Below the pieces are notes generated by a model that saw nothing but the letters and a program-made list of their open reading frames with translations, searched no databases and had not been told where the DNA came from. A stretch of 21,471 nucleotides of DNA, taken from positions 1-21,471 of IMG/VR virus record IMGVR_UViG_3300048588_000882; one strand, 5' to 3'. Source of the DNA: a virus. Each line of letters starts with the position of its first letter. Position 1 is the first letter of the stretch. Position numbers and translations under genes: made by a program. Below, piece by piece: positions 6,624 through 14,891 of this stretch.

Positions 6624-7871
6624 TTAGGGGGCGTCGCCGGGCATGAACGTGACACCATCCGCTAGTGGATCGGATGACTCACCCCTCAGGCCGCTCCAGA
6701 CCAGGACTCTGTCTCCCGCCCAGACAGATGGCACCGAGTCACGGAACGTCGCGTCGGTTGGGGCCGGTGGCAGCATCATCCAAGAGTCCGAGTCCGGCAC
6801 GTAGGCCACGCCGTCCTGACCTAGCGCCAGCAGCATCGATCCGGTCCAGACCTCATCGAGGGTCGCGTCGTTTTGCGGAGGGGGTGTGCGCGGCGTGCGC
6901 CAGCAGCCAGCCTCGGTGTCAAGGGTGACGCTCGACGGCAGCGGATCCGCGGCATCAGCGGCATGAACGCCGATCAACAGCACCATGCCATCGGTCGACA
7001 CCGGCCTGGGCTCGTCGTATCGCGACAGCTCCACCCCCAGGAGAATCTGCCAATCGCCAGTCAGGGGGTCGAAGAGGGCCAACCGCGCACGACCGCTGCC
7101 GTGGTCGCGGCCATCCACGTAGCCGGCCAAGAGCATCGCGCTACCGGTCCACGCCACATATAGCGTGTCCAGCGGTCCCAACGGGTCGGGCGGAATCGTC
7201 TCCCACCTATCCGTAGCCGGATCATAGGAGAGACCACCGGGCACCCTGGCACCGCGGGCGTCGACTCCGCCATACACCAGCATCCGGGAACCGGTCCAGA
7301 TCGCCTGATGCCGCTGCCGTCCGACGGCCGTAGGGGGACTCGAGATCCGCTCCCAGACATCGGTTGCGGGGTCGTATGCAGCCCCATCTCGTCGGACGGT
7401 CTGCCCGCGCCCGCCCCCCCAAACGATCATCTGGGAGCCGGTCCAGACCGCACTATGCCGTGACCGACCCTGCAGCGGCGACCTTGCGATCCGCCGCCAC
7501 GTATCTGTCGTTGGATCGTAGGCGGCGCCATCACGACGACCGTCCCCTGCCCAGTAGACGGCCTCGGACCCGGTCCAGACGACCGAGTGCTCGGTGCGAG
7601 CCGGTACGGGAGCGACCGACATGGTGCCCCAGGCTCCCGGTAGAGTCGCGGCTGGCTGAGCGGACGACCCGTCAGGCGTCCCAGCAAACGCCGACGGAAG
7701 GGGCGAGGCCAGAACAGAGGCTGTGTCGGCGCCACACTCCGACAGGGTCACGGACGAGGCCATCCCGGAGGGGGGTGGACTCTGTGCGAGCGACGTGGGG
7801 GGCGCCAGCAGCATGGCCAACGCGAGGCTGGAGGCCAGCGCGCCCGAGCGAACTGCTGAGTGACGTGACAT
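6624..7871 (-). CDS. Secreted Kelch-like beta-propeller protein
   Basis: 415 aa, with a strong Shine-Dalgarno (AAGGAGG, about 8 bases before ATG 7871). Residues 1-30 are a signal peptide (LASSLALAMLLAPPTSLAQ). After a Ser/Pro/Ala-rich linker come six to seven repeats, each with a strand motif of the type HSxVWTGSxMxVxGG followed by AYDPATDxWxRI. This is the Kelch/galactose-oxidase-like propeller pattern with one blade per ~50 residues. Function is probably extracellular binding; no enzyme residues can be named. It is divergent from the metzincin gene, sharing an 83-bp promoter region. Similar WTGS repeat proteins are common in high-GC environmental bacteria. Confidence 0.85.
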   Translation of the reverse strand: MSRHSAVRSGALASSLALAMLLAPPTSLAQSPPPSGMASSVTLSECGADTASVLASPLPSAFAGTPDGSSAQPAATLPGAWGTMSVAPVPARTEHSVVWTGSEAVYWAGDGRRDGAAYDPTTDTWRRIARSPLQGRSRHSAVWTGSQMIVWGGGRGQTVRRDGAAYDPATDVWERISSPPTAVGRQRHQAIWTGSRMLVYGGVDARGARVPGGLSYDPATDRWETIPPDPLGPLDTLYVAWTGSAMLLAGYVDGRDHGSGRARLALFDPLTGDWQILLGVELSRYDEPRPVSTDGMVLLIGVHAADAADPLPSSVTLDTEAGCWRTPRTPPPQNDATLDEVWTGSMLLALGQDGVAYVPDSDSWMMLPPAPTDATFRDSVPSVWAGDRVLVWSGLRGESSDPLADGVTFMPGDAP

Positions 7872-7954
7872 CTTGGCCTTCCTCCTTGACTGGGTCGCAC
7901 ATACTACGGCGACCGAGGGAAACCATGCCGCACGATCACATGGAGGAGTGGTTC
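7872..7954. promoter_or_regulatory. Divergent promoter region between propeller and metzincin genes
   Basis: This is an 83-bp gap between two outward-facing genes. On the minus strand a TAGTAT box (7906-7901) fits a -10 element about 30 bases before the propeller start. I cannot place a convincing -35, nor a clear promoter for the rightward gene. Shared control of both genes is inferred from the layout only. Confidence 0.3.
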
Positions 7955-8638
7955 ATGCCCGATGAACGGCAGCTCGGCTGGCGGATGCGTCACGCCGCGG
8001 GCTGGATTGCCACCATTCTCGTCTTCGCGACCGCCAACCCGGTCGCCGCCGCACCGCAGCACTTCGGCTCCGACTGGACTAATGCGTGCGACGAGACCAA
8101 GAAAAGCGAGTGCAAGGCCAACAACGGGACTCATGTGGTCAATCTCTGGAGTCTCGACCCCGACATGGAGGATGCCGCGGTCTTCGTCCTGCTCAACCGC
8201 TACGAACCGCTTGCCGGCATCACGGTTGGGATCTACACGGATGAGACCCCTCTAGACGAGGATGTGATCGTCAAGGACTTCAACGTCCAGGACAACGGCG
8301 ACATCGGGTACACCCGGTGCGCCAAGGCCTCAGAAGGCGAAGGAGTTCAGTACGGCGGTAACCCGGATAACCACACCGCGTGGTGCAGACCACAGATCGT
8401 GATATATGACACCACCTACGACCGGCAGCCAACGAATACCGTGATGGGATATGGCACCCAGAAGAAGCGCCGATGGCTCAATTGTCACGAGCTCGGTCAC
8501 ACGTTCGGACTGCGTCATCGGAACGATACCTTCAGCAGCTGCATGCACCAGTATCCTGCTGATAAGTCCGATCACGTGAATCTCGACTACGATCTCCTTC
8601 AGGCTGACAAGGACCATCTCGAGGATGCGTACTCATGA
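7955..8638 (+). CDS. Secreted metzincin-type zinc metalloprotease
   Basis: 227 aa from ATG 7955, chosen because GGAGGAG lies 6-7 bases before it; ATGs at 7925 and 7940 are in frame without a ribosome binding site. A signal peptide occupies residues 1-29 (WIATILVFATANPVAAA). Near residue 177 is CHELGHTFGLRH, the metzincin zinc site HExxHxxGxxH, followed by a Met-bearing turn (SSCMHQYP), as in matrixins. Several cysteines suggest disulphides outside the cell. The expected activity is extracellular peptide-bond hydrolysis with catalytic Glu in HELGH; the substrate is unknown. Its stop overlaps the start of the next gene (ATGA), so the two are co-translated. Confidence 0.85.
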   Translation: MPDERQLGWRMRHAAGWIATILVFATANPVAAAPQHFGSDWTNACDETKKSECKANNGTHVVNLWSLDPDMEDAAVFVLLNRYEPLAGITVGIYTDETPLDEDVIVKDFNVQDNGDIGYTRCAKASEGEGVQYGGNPDNHTAWCRPQIVIYDTTYDRQPTNTVMGYGTQKKRRWLNCHELGHTFGLRHRNDTFSSCMHQYPADKSDHVNLDYDLLQADKDHLEDAYS

Positions 8639-9318
8639 CGGCGCGCGGCATTCGACGCGGTGTGAAGATTGCGCGCACGTGGAGTTTTGTCCTCGTGCCA
8701 GTCGCCGTCGTCATTCTCCTCGGCAGCATCGCGCACGTGAGCCGGATCGGAACGGCGGTCGATCGTCTTGACGCTGGCTGGATGGCCATTCGCCCGATGT
8801 CGGCGTCCGATGCAGAGCACGCGGAGTCATTGGAGGAACTTGTCGACGTCGCAGATCTGGTAGTGGTGGCGAAGATTCGCGACGTTGAGTTCGGGCGCAC
8901 CGTTGGAGACAAATCTGAGCCATGTCGCTACGGGTGCTCAGTCGCGTACTACGCGAACGCCTACTTGGAGGTGGAAGACGTCTTGGCCGGGTCGCCGGCC
9001 TATCGGGGTGATGTGGTGCTCGACCTACTCATGACCGAGCGGGACCAGTTGAGGTCACTCCAGGATTCGCTGCCCGGCCAGCGGGGCTTGTTCATCCTGA
9101 GGCACAAGGGGGAGAACGCCCGGCGGATGGGGCTGTCCCGGGCGGTACAGGAGGAGCGTTGGCCGTACTACCGACTGGTGAGCAGCCAGGCGCTGTACCG
9201 AGACGACGGTGGGAAGGTGCGGCCGCCAGTCGGTGCAGAGGACGAGTTCGTGCTCAGCCAGAGAGGCAAGGGATTCGACGGCTTCGTGGACGAGGTGACC
9301 GACCTCGCCCGGGATTGA
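8635..9318 (+). CDS. Membrane-anchored extracytoplasmic protein coupled to the metzincin
   Basis: 227 aa, start ATG overlapping the protease stop by four bases. A single N-terminal membrane segment (about residues 17-35, SFVLVPVAVVILLGSIAHV) follows a basic leader, so the bulk lies outside. The external part has LEELVDVADLVVVAKIRDVEFGR and then AYLEVEDVLAGSPAYRGDVVLDLL, a small beta-barrel-like layout seen in exported proteins of high-GC bacteria, with two cysteines (CRYGC) in a loop. No catalytic motif is seen. Coupling suggests it is a partner, anchor or inhibitor of the protease; this is inference. Confidence 0.75.
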   Translation: MTARGIRRGVKIARTWSFVLVPVAVVILLGSIAHVSRIGTAVDRLDAGWMAIRPMSASDAEHAESLEELVDVADLVVVAKIRDVEFGRTVGDKSEPCRYGCSVAYYANAYLEVEDVLAGSPAYRGDVVLDLLMTERDQLRSLQDSLPGQRGLFILRHKGENARRMGLSRAVQEERWPYYRLVSSQALYRDDGGKVRPPVGAEDEFVLSQRGKGFDGFVDEVTDLARD

Positions 9319-9386
9319 CCCGGTCGAATCCCGCCGGACTGTAGGGAACCGGCTCTCTCAGGCGGTACTGTTGAGCTCGGGCGCCT
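9319..9386. other. Short gap between cargo operon and integrase 3' end
   Basis: 68 bases between convergent genes. It contains TCGAATCCCGCCGG, which resembles part of a tRNA T-arm, but no pairing arms or acceptor strand follow, so I do not call a tRNA or an att site. No clear terminator hairpin with a T-run is visible. Confidence 0.3.
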
Positions 9387-10520
9387 TCAGCCGCTCAGCA
9401 CTGCGTCCATCGCCCGGGCCACCTGCCGCTGGCGCTGCTCGAGCACGTGCCCGTAGGTGTTCGAGGTCAGTGTGATGGAGCTGTGGCCGAGGAGGTTCTT
9501 CACGTCCTCGAGGGTCATGCCCTGGGCGAGCAGGAACGTAGCGGCGGCATGGCGAAGGTCATGGAACCGACACGTGGGGAGACCGGCCCGGGTCAGCGCC
9601 GCCTTGAATGCGCGGGTGATGGTGGCCGCGTGGTAGGGCGTGCCGTGGAGCGTGGAGAACACATGGCCGCTGTCCACCCATCGCGAGCCTGCCATCATGC
9701 GCTCCATCTTCTGGCGGGTCCGATGGGCGCGGAGCGCCGTGACCACCGCCTCCGCGAGCAGGACGGTCCGCCGGCTGCGGTCGGTCTTGGGCTCGAGCAG
9801 GGTCAGCTCGCCGTCGACGTTGGCGAGGCTGTGGCGGACCCGGAGTCTGCCGGCGTCGAGGTCTACGTCCTCCCAGCGGAGTCCCAGCAGCTCGCCCTGG
9901 CGCATCCCGGTGCCCAGCGCCGTGATCCACAGCGCCCGGTGGCGGTCGTCGGCCGATGTCTCGATGAGCGCCTTCGCCTGCTCCGGGGTGAGCGGCGAGA
10001 TCTCGTGCTTCGGTACCCGCGGCGGGTCCACGAGCTTGGCCACGTTCCGGCTGACCATGCCCCACTTCTCCGCGGTCACGAGCGCCCGGCGCAGGACGGC
10101 GTGGATGTACTGGACCCGGCGCGGTGACAGCCCGCCCGCCAGCTTCTGGTTGAGGAAGGACTGGACCTCGGCAGGAGTGAGCTTCGCGAGCGCGATTCTG
10201 CCCAGCCCAGGGATGAGGTGTGCGACCAGGAGATCGTCGTAGCTCTTGTAGGTCGAGGCGCGGAGCGTGGGCTTGGCCACCTCGTCCAGCCAGCGGCGCA
10301 GGAACGGTCCGACCTTCTCGCGCTGGTCGGGGATGGGCCGTTTCTCCTCGTGCGCCCGCATGAGCGCGGCCATCTTGTCCTTGACCTCGGCGCGCGAGCG
10401 GCCCATGACGTGCTTGCGCACGCGCCTGCCACCCTCGTAGCCGATGCTCACGGTGCCCGCCCAACGGCCGTCGTTCGCCCGCTGGTAGATGGAGCCCTCA
10501 TGCGGGCCGCGGCGGGTCAT
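9387..10520 (-). CDS. int: Tyrosine recombinase (phage integrase)
   Basis: 377 aa. N-terminal AP2-like arm-binding domain (residues ~8-50, EGSIYQRANDGRWAGTVSIG), SAM-like core-binding domain (~68-160), then the catalytic domain with the complete set: Arg207 (GTGMRQGELLGLRW), Lys245 (EPKTDRSRRT), His320 and Arg323 (HDLRH), His346 (LLGHSS) and the nucleophile Tyr356 (NTYGH). It should integrate and excise the element by recombining attP with a host site, most likely a tRNA gene. It is read leftward with its start overlapping by four bases the stop of the zinc-tailed protein, so both come from one promoter opposite the excisionase gene. The nearest att-like site is about 2.9 kb beyond its 3' end. 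Confidence 0.96.
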   Translation of the reverse strand: MTRRGPHEGSIYQRANDGRWAGTVSIGYEGGRRVRKHVMGRSRAEVKDKMAALMRAHEEKRPIPDQREKVGPFLRRWLDEVAKPTLRASTYKSYDDLLVAHLIPGLGRIALAKLTPAEVQSFLNQKLAGGLSPRRVQYIHAVLRRALVTAEKWGMVSRNVAKLVDPPRVPKHEISPLTPEQAKALIETSADDRHRALWITALGTGMRQGELLGLRWEDVDLDAGRLRVRHSLANVDGELTLLEPKTDRSRRTVLLAEAVVTALRAHRTRQKMERMMAGSRWVDSGHVFSTLHGTPYHAATITRAFKAALTRAGLPTCRFHDLRHAAATFLLAQGMTLEDVKNLLGHSSITLTSNTYGHVLEQRQRQVARAMDAVLSG

Positions 10521-11680
10521 CGGGGCTTCCAGACGTTGATCTCGATCTCCGTCCCATCCTCGAGCACGATGTCGGCCCTTCGCCGCCGCTGTTCACGCTT
10601 GTTGTGCCGGAACTGCTCGCGCTCGTTGCAGAAGAAGCGTCTGCGCGCGTCAAGGACGACGAACGGCTGACCGCACTCGCGGCAGATCGCGGCACCCGGC
10701 TCGCCCTCGGTGATGCGTCGCAACGCCTCGAACAGCTGGAGGTAGATCGGGGCCAGCACCGACTGCCAGACCCGCTCCTCCCGAGGCACTAGGACGGGGC
10801 GGGTCTTGCCATGGACCTCCTGGGCCTCGAACGCGACGGTGAACTTCCGCTCGACCGCTCGCGCCACATAGGGAACGATGAGGAGCCGCTCGAGCGTCAC
10901 GGTCCGGTCCCACGTCGTGCCGAGGACCTCGGCCCGCGCCTCGCTGTCCCACGGCAGCGGCCCGTCCGGCCCGTCCTCCTCCTGCTCCCATGCCTCGTCC
11001 CACAGGAACTCGCCGACCTCCACGACCGGCCAGTCGTCGGTCGCGGCGCGCAGTCGCTCGGCCGCGTCGGCCTCCCGCTGTCGTCTGGGGTCGTCAGCGA
11101 ACTCGCGCCGCAGCAGATCGATGGTGCTCCGGAGCGTCAGTCGCTCGCCACCGTGCGGCCCGCCGACCACCATGTCCCCTTCCGGACCGGCGACGATCAG
11201 TCGTCCCCAGCTCGGGTCCCATTCCTGGGACAGCCGCGTCTCGGACAGGCGCGCGAGCGTGGTCAGGTGCCACCGCACGTTGTCCTGCTCGATCTCCACA
11301 TCGCGACGGTGATCAGCGAGTTCCTCGGCCCCGCGCTCGGGCAGCCAGTTGTCGTTGATGACCTCCGCGGGTGGCCCGACGAAGGCGGCGCGATCGATGA
11401 CCCCGTGCTCCACGAACCAGGCCTTGGCGGTCGTGCGATCACGCAGGTCCAGTCGCGCGAAGGACTCCGCCAGCAGCAACCGGTCGGCCGTCCAATCGAA
11501 CGGGTCGATGGTCCGCTCCGACAGGCGCCCGAGGAGGAAGCCGTGGTGGTCGAAGGCGACCTTCGACGGCACCAGCAAGCGGCCATCCCCGGCCAGGCGG
11601 GGGCGGTTGCTCACCGGTAGAACCTCTGCGAGGTCCCGGAATGCTCTGGTGTTGCACCGGACATCGACATCCGCTACCAT
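10517..11680 (-). CDS. Unknown phage protein with C-terminal zinc-finger-like tail, upstream of integrase
   Basis: 387 aa from ATG 11680; a GTG 12 codons upstream would run into an inverted repeat, so the shorter start is preferred. The long N-terminal part is mixed helix, rich in Trp, Glu and Arg, and not recognised. Near the C-terminus, CRECGQPFVVLDARRRFF-C-NEREQFRHNKREQRRR resembles CGNR-type or treble-clef zinc fingers: C-x2-C, a basic strand, C, then His and an Arg-rich helix, suggesting nucleic-acid binding. It is coupled to the integrase by an ATGA overlap, and divergent from the excisionase gene. This position (after the regulatory switch, before int) suits a lysogeny regulator. Family-level function is unknown. 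Confidence 0.8.
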   Translation of the reverse strand: MVADVDVRCNTRAFRDLAEVLPVSNRPRLAGDGRLLVPSKVAFDHHGFLLGRLSERTIDPFDWTADRLLLAESFARLDLRDRTTAKAWFVEHGVIDRAAFVGPPAEVINDNWLPERGAEELADHRRDVEIEQDNVRWHLTTLARLSETRLSQEWDPSWGRLIVAGPEGDMVVGGPHGGERLTLRSTIDLLRREFADDPRRQREADAAERLRAATDDWPVVEVGEFLWDEAWEQEEDGPDGPLPWDSEARAEVLGTTWDRTVTLERLLIVPYVARAVERKFTVAFEAQEVHGKTRPVLVPREERVWQSVLAPIYLQLFEALRRITEGEPGAAICRECGQPFVVLDARRRFFCNEREQFRHNKREQRRRRADIVLEDGTEIEINVWKPR

Positions 11681-11686
11681 CCGTCT

Positions 11687-11718
11687 CAGTGGTCCCGGAA
11701 AGTCTCCGGGGAACACTG
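11687..11718. promoter_or_regulatory. Imperfect inverted repeat between divergent int and xis operons
   Basis: Left arm CAGTGGTCCCGGA (11687-11699) and right arm TCCGGGGAACACTG (11705-11718) are near-perfect reverse complements around a 5-base centre. The repeat lies between the leftward zinc-protein/integrase operon and the rightward excisionase/primase operon, where a lysogeny switch operator is expected. The binding protein could be the excisionase-like HTH or the zinc-tailed protein; this is inferred. Confidence 0.45.
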
Positions 11719-11754
11719 GACATCATGGCACACGGTGCGACAGGAGGCAAGGCC

Positions 11755-11958
11755 ATGAACCGGGTGGATGGGGTCGATGGGGCGAGCGGGCGCCTCCTGC
11801 GGCTCGATGAGGTGGCCGACCGCCTTGCGATTTCGAGGTCGATGGCCTGGAAGCTCGTCGCCTACGGGCAGTTGCGGTCGGTCCGAATCGGACGCGCACT
11901 GAGAATCCGTCCTGCCGATCTCGAGGCGTACATCGCCGGCGCGGTACGCGAGCCCTGA
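11755..11958 (+). CDS. Excisionase-family helix-turn-helix DNA-binding protein
   Basis: 67 aa, start ATG 11755 with AGGAGG eight bases upstream. Residues 14-60 are a MerR/Xis-like winged HTH (LRLDEVADRLAISRSMAWKL, then VRIGRALRIRPADLEAYI). Excisionases of this family bend att DNA and steer the integrase toward excision; they may also act as regulators. It is the first gene of the rightward early operon, and its stop overlaps the primase start (TGATG). Short length and sequence both match the family. Confidence 0.88.
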   Translation: MNRVDGVDGASGRLLRLDEVADRLAISRSMAWKLVAYGQLRSVRIGRALRIRPADLEAYIAGAVREP

Positions 11959-12758
11959 TGACCACCGCGATGCCGGGCCAGATCACCACGCCGAGCGACC
12001 GGATCGGCGTTTCGCGCACCGCGAGCTGGGCGCGCGCCTACGCGGACCTCGGCTGGAGGGTGTATCCCGTCGAGCGCGCCGGCAAGCGCCCGGTGTACGG
12101 AGGCTGGCTGACGGACGCCACGACCGATCCGATGCTGATCGATCGCTGGTGGCCGCGGGACACGGGCGCCCCGAACATCGGCGTGGTCGCGGGTGAGACG
12201 TTCGACGTCTTCGACATCGAGGCGCCCCACGTGAAGGCGTTCGAGGCGGCGGTACCGGGAGGGACCCTGCCTGCGACGCCGGTCGCGCGGTCGGGTCGCG
12301 GCGGTCTCCACGTGTACGTCGCGCCGCTCGGCCTCGGCACCCGCCGCCTGGTCCTTCAGGGCGTGCACATCGGCGAGCTCAAGGGGTCGGGCGGCGTCCT
12401 GGTGCCGCCCTCGATGACGACCGGCCCCTACGAGTGGCTGCGGGATCCGTCCACCGTGACGGTGACCGCCGCACCACGCTGGATGCGCGCCATGGTCCAG
12501 GAGGCCCGCCCGATCGCCACGGGAGCCGTCGGCCGACTGACGCCCAGCCGGGCCGTGGCCCTGATGGCCGGACTGTATCGGGTGGTCGCCGAGGCGCGCG
12601 AGGGCGAGCGGAACGGCCTGCTCTACTGGGCGACGCGCCGGGTCGCCGAGCACGGCATCGACCGGGACGCCGCGGTCAGCATCCTGCTCTCCGCCGCGTT
12701 GAGCGCCGGCCTGCCCGAGCGCGAGGCACGGGCCACGATCGCGAGCGGGCTGCGCTGA
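11958..12758 (+). CDS. Bifunctional DNA primase/polymerase (prim-pol) family protein
   Basis: 266 aa. N-terminal prim-pol domain, residues ~8-165: ARAYADLGWRVYPVERAGKRP, then the acidic metal-binding stretch D83/D86/E88 (TFDVFDIE), the GGLHVY histidine (His118), and GELKGSGGVLVPPS. The C-terminal segment (residues ~195-266, LYWATRRVAEHG to EREARATIASGLR) resembles PriCT primase C-terminal domains. It should synthesise primers for the element's replication alongside the ATPase, whose start overlaps this stop (ATGA). It is shorter than fused primase-helicases because the helicase is a separate gene. Confidence 0.92.
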   Translation: MTTAMPGQITTPSDRIGVSRTASWARAYADLGWRVYPVERAGKRPVYGGWLTDATTDPMLIDRWWPRDTGAPNIGVVAGETFDVFDIEAPHVKAFEAAVPGGTLPATPVARSGRGGLHVYVAPLGLGTRRLVLQGVHIGELKGSGGVLVPPSMTTGPYEWLRDPSTVTVTAAPRWMRAMVQEARPIATGAVGRLTPSRAVALMAGLYRVVAEAREGERNGLLYWATRRVAEHGIDRDAAVSILLSAALSAGLPEREARATIASGLR

Positions 12759-14509
12759 TGGGCACGACCGTCCCGCCCGACCTCGAGGACGAGTTCGCCC
12801 GCGTCGCCGACAGCCAGCGCGTAGCCGGTGAGGACGACGGCGCCGAGGGCTCGAAGAAGGACGGCAAGGAGTCCCAGGCCACCCGCCTCGTCGACCTCGG
12901 CAAGCGCGTCCCGCTGTTCCACGATCCCGAGCAGAACGCCTACGCGACCGTCGCCGTCGACGACCATGACGAGACCTGGCGCCTGCGCTCGACGGGCTTC
13001 CGGTCCTGGCTTGCGCGTCAGTACTACGAGCGGGAGGGGGCGATCCCGCGCGCGGGAGCCATCCAGGATGCCCTGACCACGCTCGAGGGCCTCGCCCGCT
13101 TCGATGGGCCCGAACTCGCCGTTTACCTGCGTCACGCCCACGTGGATGGCGTCCTGTACATCGACATGGGCGACGCCGCCTGGCGGGTGATCGAGGTGAG
13201 CGCCGCGGGCTGGCGGATCCTGGACGAGTCCCCGGTGAAGTTCCGCCGGCCCCGGGGGATGCAGCCGTTGCCCGAGCCCGTGCGCGATGGTCGCCATGGC
13301 ATCGAGTGGCTCCGCGGGTTCCTCAACATCACCGACGATGACGCTTGGCGCCTGATCGTCGGCTTCCTGCTCGGCTGCTTCAGCAAGGGCCCGTACCCGG
13401 TGCTGGTCCTGAACGGCGAGCAGGGGTCCGCCAAGAGCACGACCGGCCGCGTGATCCGCTCCCTGGTGGACCCCGCGCGCACGCCCGACCGCTCGGCACC
13501 CCGCGATGAGCGCGACCTGATCATCGCGGCCACGAACGGCCACGTGGTGTCGTTCGACAACCTGTCGGGCCTCCGGGACTGGCTGAGCGACGGCCTGGCG
13601 CGCCTGTCCACGGGCGCTGGGTTCGGCACCCGGGAGCTGTACTCCGACGCGGAGGAGACCCTGTTCTGGGCGGCCCGTCCGATCATCCTCAACGGCATCA
13701 CGGACCTCGCCGTGCGCTCGGACCTGCTGGACCGGACGCTTCTCGTGACCCTGCCGCGCATCCCGGACGAGCAGCGCCGGACGGCGGCTTCGTTCTGGAC
13801 CGAGTTCGACGCCGCCGCGCCGGCGATCCTGGGCGCGCTCCTCGACGCCGTCTCCGCCTCCCTGGGCGGCCACCGCAGCGTCCGGCTCCGCCGCCTCCCG
13901 CGGATGGCGGACTTCGCCGTCTGGGTGACCGCGGCCGAGCGCGCACTCGGCTGGGAGGACGGCGCCTTCATGGCCTCCTATGGCCGCAACCGTGCATCGG
14001 CCCACGACCTCGCCCTGGAGTCGGCCAGTATCGTGCCGCCGCTCCAGCGGTTGCCCGAGACCTGGGAGGGGACCGCCGGTGAGCTGCTGGAGCAGCTGCT
14101 GGGCCTGGTCGCGGAGAAGGTCGCCAAGCGCGAGGACTGGCCCGCCAACCCGCGCTCGCTGTCCGGCCAGCTCCGCCGCCTCGCCCCGGATCTCCGGGCG
14201 ATCGGCATCGAGGTCACGTTCCCCCAGCGCAGCGGGCAGCGTCGCTCGATCACCATCACCCGTGCGGAACGGGCGGGTGATGGACCGTCATCCGCGTCAT
14301 CAGCGTCACACCAGGAGGGCGACGACCCCTTCGGCGGTGACGGTCGTGACGCAAGTGACGGTCGTGACGGTCGGGAACCCGCCTCGTCCGCGCGATCGGA
14401 CCATGGGCCCGATCCGGAGCAGCCGGCCAACGACGACGGATGGCCTGACGGGCCACCGAACGTGTGGGACTGGATGAGCATGTCGCCCCGTCCCGGGCAC
14501 GCCGCATGA
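12758..14509 (+). CDS. Phage replication ATPase/helicase (SF3/D5-like)
   Basis: 583 aa from ATG 12758, overlapping the primase stop; an open frame upstream of it is antiparallel noise inside the primase. The ATPase domain has Walker A GEQGSAKST (Lys226) and Walker B VVSFDNLSGL (Asp267), then a WAARPIILNGI sensor-like strand and LLDRTLLVTLPRI. This is the pattern of the D5/SF3-type helicases that partner prim-pol enzymes in phages and satellites. The N-terminal ~190 residues bring YYEREGAIPRAGAIQDALTT and a small beta domain. Residues ~505-583 are a disordered Asp/Gly/Arg/Pro-rich tail that encodes repeat array 1. The likely role is replicative unwinding of the element. Confidence 0.9.
   Translation: MGTTVPPDLEDEFARVADSQRVAGEDDGAEGSKKDGKESQATRLVDLGKRVPLFHDPEQNAYATVAVDDHDETWRLRSTGFRSWLARQYYEREGAIPRAGAIQDALTTLEGLARFDGPELAVYLRHAHVDGVLYIDMGDAAWRVIEVSAAGWRILDESPVKFRRPRGMQPLPEPVRDGRHGIEWLRGFLNITDDDAWRLIVGFLLGCFSKGPYPVLVLNGEQGSAKSTTGRVIRSLVDPARTPDRSAPRDERDLIIAATNGHVVSFDNLSGLRDWLSDGLARLSTGAGFGTRELYSDAEETLFWAARPIILNGITDLAVRSDLLDRTLLVTLPRIPDEQRRTAASFWTEFDAAAPAILGALLDAVSASLGGHRSVRLRRLPRMADFAVWVTAAERALGWEDGAFMASYGRNRASAHDLALESASIVPPLQRLPETWEGTAGELLEQLLGLVAEKVAKREDWPANPRSLSGQLRRLAPDLRAIGIEVTFPQRSGQRRSITITRAERAGDGPSSASSASHQEGDDPFGGDGRDASDGRDGREPASSARSDHGPDPEQPANDDGWPDGPPNVWDWMSMSPRPGHAA
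14283..14372 (+). repeat. Dyad array 1 of 9-bp repeats (RTGACGNNN)
   Basis: Three 9-mers on the minus strand (14283-14309) face four on the plus strand (14337-14372) across a 27-base centre. Each unit reads RTGACGNNN in its own direction, most often GTGACGGTC. The array lies in the end of the ATPase gene, where it encodes part of a disordered tail (GDGRDASDGRDG). The units are in frame with the codons, so the amino-acid repeat is a by-product or a constraint. It could be iterons for replication initiation or operator sites. A near-identical layout is seen at 15247-15327. Confidence 0.65.
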
Positions 14510-14844
14510 ACACCCGTCTCGCGCCCACGCCCCGCCAGCTCGAGGTCGTCGACGCCGTGCGGCGCCACGGTTCACCGGCGGCGGCCGCGGGCCCGCTCGG
14601 CGTCAGTCGCCAGACCGTTGAGAACACCGTCGCCGCCTACCACCTACGCGTGTGCGACGCGCGCATCGACGAGCTGGAGCACGAGCTGGAGCGGCTGCGG
14701 CCCTTGGCCGACGTCTCCCGGGTCGCCGAGCGTCTGGAGAAGGCTGCCCGGGGCATCGAGCAGGGCTCGGTCTCGCATCGCCGGATCGCGGATGGCGGCA
14801 CCCGCGTGAAGGAGCAGCGGCGTCGCATGAGGGGCGACTCCTAG
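14506..14844 (+). CDS. Small helix-turn-helix protein with coiled coil
   Basis: 112 aa, ATG 14506 overlapping the ATPase stop. Residues ~8-46 form an HTH like those of sigma-70 region 4 or LuxR proteins (TPRQLEVVDAVRRHGS, then GVSRQTVENTVAAYHLRV). Residues ~52-72 (ARIDELEHELERLRPLADV) form a short coiled coil, followed by a basic tail. It is likely a dimeric DNA-binding regulator, or a terminase-like accessory that binds packaging sites. Its gene lies between the two 9-bp repeat arrays, so it is a good candidate to bind them; that link is inference. Confidence 0.8.
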   Translation: MNTRLAPTPRQLEVVDAVRRHGSPAAAAGPLGVSRQTVENTVAAYHLRVCDARIDELEHELERLRPLADVSRVAERLEKAARGIEQGSVSHRRIADGGTRVKEQRRRMRGDS

Positions 14845-14891
14845 CAGGAGGCGCTAGCGGTCGGGTCGGGTCGCCTCGATACCGTCGGGCC

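Noticed and set aside
9321-9340. T-arm-like sequence TCGAATCCCGCCGG near the integrase end
   Set aside because: Only 14 bases match, with no paired stems or acceptor strand; it does not share the Lys tRNA core, so it is not called an att site.
12623-14005. 460-codon minus-strand frame opposite the ATPase gene
   Set aside because: Mirror frame of a strong helicase gene with clear Walker motifs; composition is typical of antisense GC-rich DNA.
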